Source: JBJKRF01 sp046704785
GTDB lineage: Bacteria > Chloroflexota > Anaerolineae > Anaerolineales > Villigracilaceae
Assembly: GCA_046704785.1 (NCBI GenBank)
Contig: JBJKRF010000051.1
Span: forward strand, 1 to 15,609
Length of the DNA stretch: 15,609 bases
Reading direction: 5' to 3'
This document shows, in pieces, positions 15,008 through 15,609 of this stretch; the first letter of the stretch is position 1, and each line of letters begins with the position of its first letter. The position numbers and the translations under genes are program-made. The notes under the pieces were generated by a model that did not search any database, was not told the origin of the DNA, and saw only the letters and a list, made by a program, of their open reading frames with translations.

Positions 15008-15036
15008 ATTATAGGGGGAATAAGTTCAAAAGTCAA
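15008..15036 (-). promoter_or_regulatory. Strong sigma70-type promoter of the six-gene cluster
   Basis: TTGACT at 15036-15031, exactly 17 bases, then the consensus TATAAT at 15013-15008. Transcription should start near 15001, giving a short leader of about 28 bases before the MinD-B start. Close agreement with the consensus suggests steady expression. Confidence 0.85.
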
Positions 15037-15425
15037 ACAATGCAGGCATTACGGGTGTGGATTAAATTTTCGGAGAATTGGATTGCTATTGTTGAGAAAA
15101 TCTTTCAGTGCTTGCTCACAACCAACCTTCAAGCCTGCCGACGCGAATTCCACTAATTCGCACGAAGAAATTGGTGAAATTCGTGTCTTGTCTTTGGTTC
15201 TATGACAAACTGTCAAGCAATTTACAAGTCCACAATCGGTTTTTTGAACAGTGATAGGTCATTCCAATGGTCAAGCCGGCTGGAATAGCAGTGATGAGGC
15301 CAAATTTTTCGGTTTTCTCCCGAAAAAAGATTCCACACCCAGGCATTACAGAATGCGTACTGTTGGCGTGTTCTGCCTGTATGCACCTTGTAAATATAAA
15401 AATAGGCTTTGCTCCCACATTGCAA
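15037..15425. other. Intergenic stretch without a supported gene
   Basis: Open frames here are short, lack ribosome sites and show no recognisable protein pattern. The stretch contains an imperfect palindromic repeat (15140-15187) and an AT-rich inverted repeat TTTTTCGG / CCGAAAAA (15305-15312 and 15320-15327, loop of 7). It separates the leftward promoter of the six-gene cluster from a rightward promoter at its right end, so it acts as a divergent control region. Confidence 0.6.
15140..15187. repeat. Imperfect palindromic intergenic repeat
   Basis: The left arm GACGCGAATTCCACTAATT (15140-15158) and the reverse complement of the right arm (15168-15187) agree at about 17 of 20 positions, around a short CGCACGAAG centre. 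It resembles AATTCGTG-type degenerate repeats that are common between genes in environmental bacteria (recollection). Function unknown. Confidence 0.55.
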
Positions 15426-15455
15426 TTGTATTTTTGGCTCTTTTTATGCTACACT
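15426..15455 (+). promoter_or_regulatory. Promoter of the right-edge RNA
   Basis: TTGTAT at 15426-15431, an 18-base spacer and TACACT at 15450-15455, preceded by TG one base away (extended -10). The predicted start is near 15462, about 26 bases before the structured element. Confidence 0.65.
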
Positions 15456-15486
15456 ACGCCCTAACTCGGACGAGCCGAAACAAAAA

Positions 15487-15569
15487 AGGGAAAGTCGCAC
15501 AAGGGGTGACACCGCAGGGGCGGTGAGAAACGGGATCAGCGCGAGGCTGTTCCAACGGCGACTTTCCCT
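15487..15569 (+). ncRNA. Candidate structured RNA, three-way junction, unknown family
   Basis: GGGAAAGTCGC (15488-15498) is the exact complement of 15558-15568, extended by one more A-U pair (15487/15569). Inside it are a perfect hairpin CACCGC-AGGG-GCGGTG (15510-15525) and a second hairpin with CAGC/GCTG (15537-15549) continued by GGGA/TTCC (15532-15535 with 15550-15553) across a bulge. This gives a closed three-way junction of about 83 bases behind its own promoter. It could be a free small RNA, a leader of a gene beyond the window edge, or the first domain of a longer RNA, since no terminator is visible before the window ends. I could not match it to a known class. Confidence 0.55.
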
Positions 15570-15609
15570 GCGGGTGATTGTAGCACGGCGAACAGGCTTT
15601 GGCATTTGG

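Noticed and set aside
15305..15327. AT-rich inverted repeat TTTTTCGG / CCGAAAAA as a terminator
   Set aside because: Only three G-C pairs, the stem ends in A or T runs rather than being followed by a T-run, and no gene ends next to it.
15465..15482. CGGACGAGCCGAAAC resembling a hammerhead ribozyme core
   Set aside because: The invariant U of CUGA is replaced by G, stem II would be only about one base pair, and no suitable cleavage strand is evident.
15251..15526. Plus-strand open frame of 91 codons in the right spacer
   Set aside because: No ribosome site or protein pattern is seen, and it runs through the promoter and into the structured RNA stems.
15500..15530. Resemblance of AAGGGGTGACACCGC to a T-box antiterminator and of GGGGTG...GTGAGA to a TPP riboswitch
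   Set aside because: The T-box bulge UGGN that pairs with the tRNA end is missing, and the second half of the TPP aptamer is absent.
1..15609. CRISPR array, tRNA, rRNA or intact insertion sequence
   Set aside because: No regularly spaced direct repeats, tRNA cloverleaf, rRNA sequence or transposase gene was seen on either strand.

Overview
The window looks like a chromosomal segment of an environmental bacterium. A Chloroflexota (Anaerolineae-like) host is my best guess, based on the style of the cobalamin genes, the MinD/ParA-type proteins that begin IISVHSFRGGTGKSN, and the degenerate intergenic repeats. This is inference from impression, not from a search. Every confident protein gene is on the minus strand, so transcription runs from right to left.

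Right part (about 15040 down to 9168): a strong sigma70-type promoter (TTGACT, 17 bp, TATAAT) drives a six-gene cluster. In order of transcription it encodes a MinD/ParA-type ATPase (MinD-B), a multi-pass membrane protein resembling nucleotide-transporter/MFS proteins, a membrane sensor with an extracellular Cache-like domain and a HAMP domain but no output domain, an ATP-grasp ligase-like enzyme, a small winged-helix protein, and a second MinD-like protein (MinD-A). MinD-A is a paralogue of MinD-B but has threonine where the Walker A lysine should be. Genes are close or overlapping, which suggests one functional unit. I do not recognise a described system with this composition, and it is the best candidate here for an undescribed one. 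A terminator-like hairpin follows MinD-B and may raise its level relative to the rest.

Left part (about 9160 down to 212): an extended -10 promoter lies directly after the MinD-A stop codon and precedes a cobalamin riboswitch with an intrinsic terminator. Behind it come a B12-binding lipoprotein (btuF-like), cobB, cobQ, a B12-binding-fold protein without a signal peptide, cobO, cobT, cobS, an alpha-ribazole phosphatase-like gene (cobC) and cobU. Together these amidate cobyrinate, adenosylate the corrinoid and build the nucleotide loop. The membrane permease and ATPase of the B12 importer and cbiB are not in the window. cobQ appears broken: its glutaminase end is frameshifted and lacks the segment that carries the catalytic histidine.

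Outside the genes there are three remnants of degenerate repeats (71-95, 3361-3447, 15140-15187), two of them imperfect palindromes. At the right edge, on the plus strand, a promoter precedes a compact RNA predicted to fold as a three-way junction closed by an 11-12 bp perfect stem; I could not assign it to a known family.
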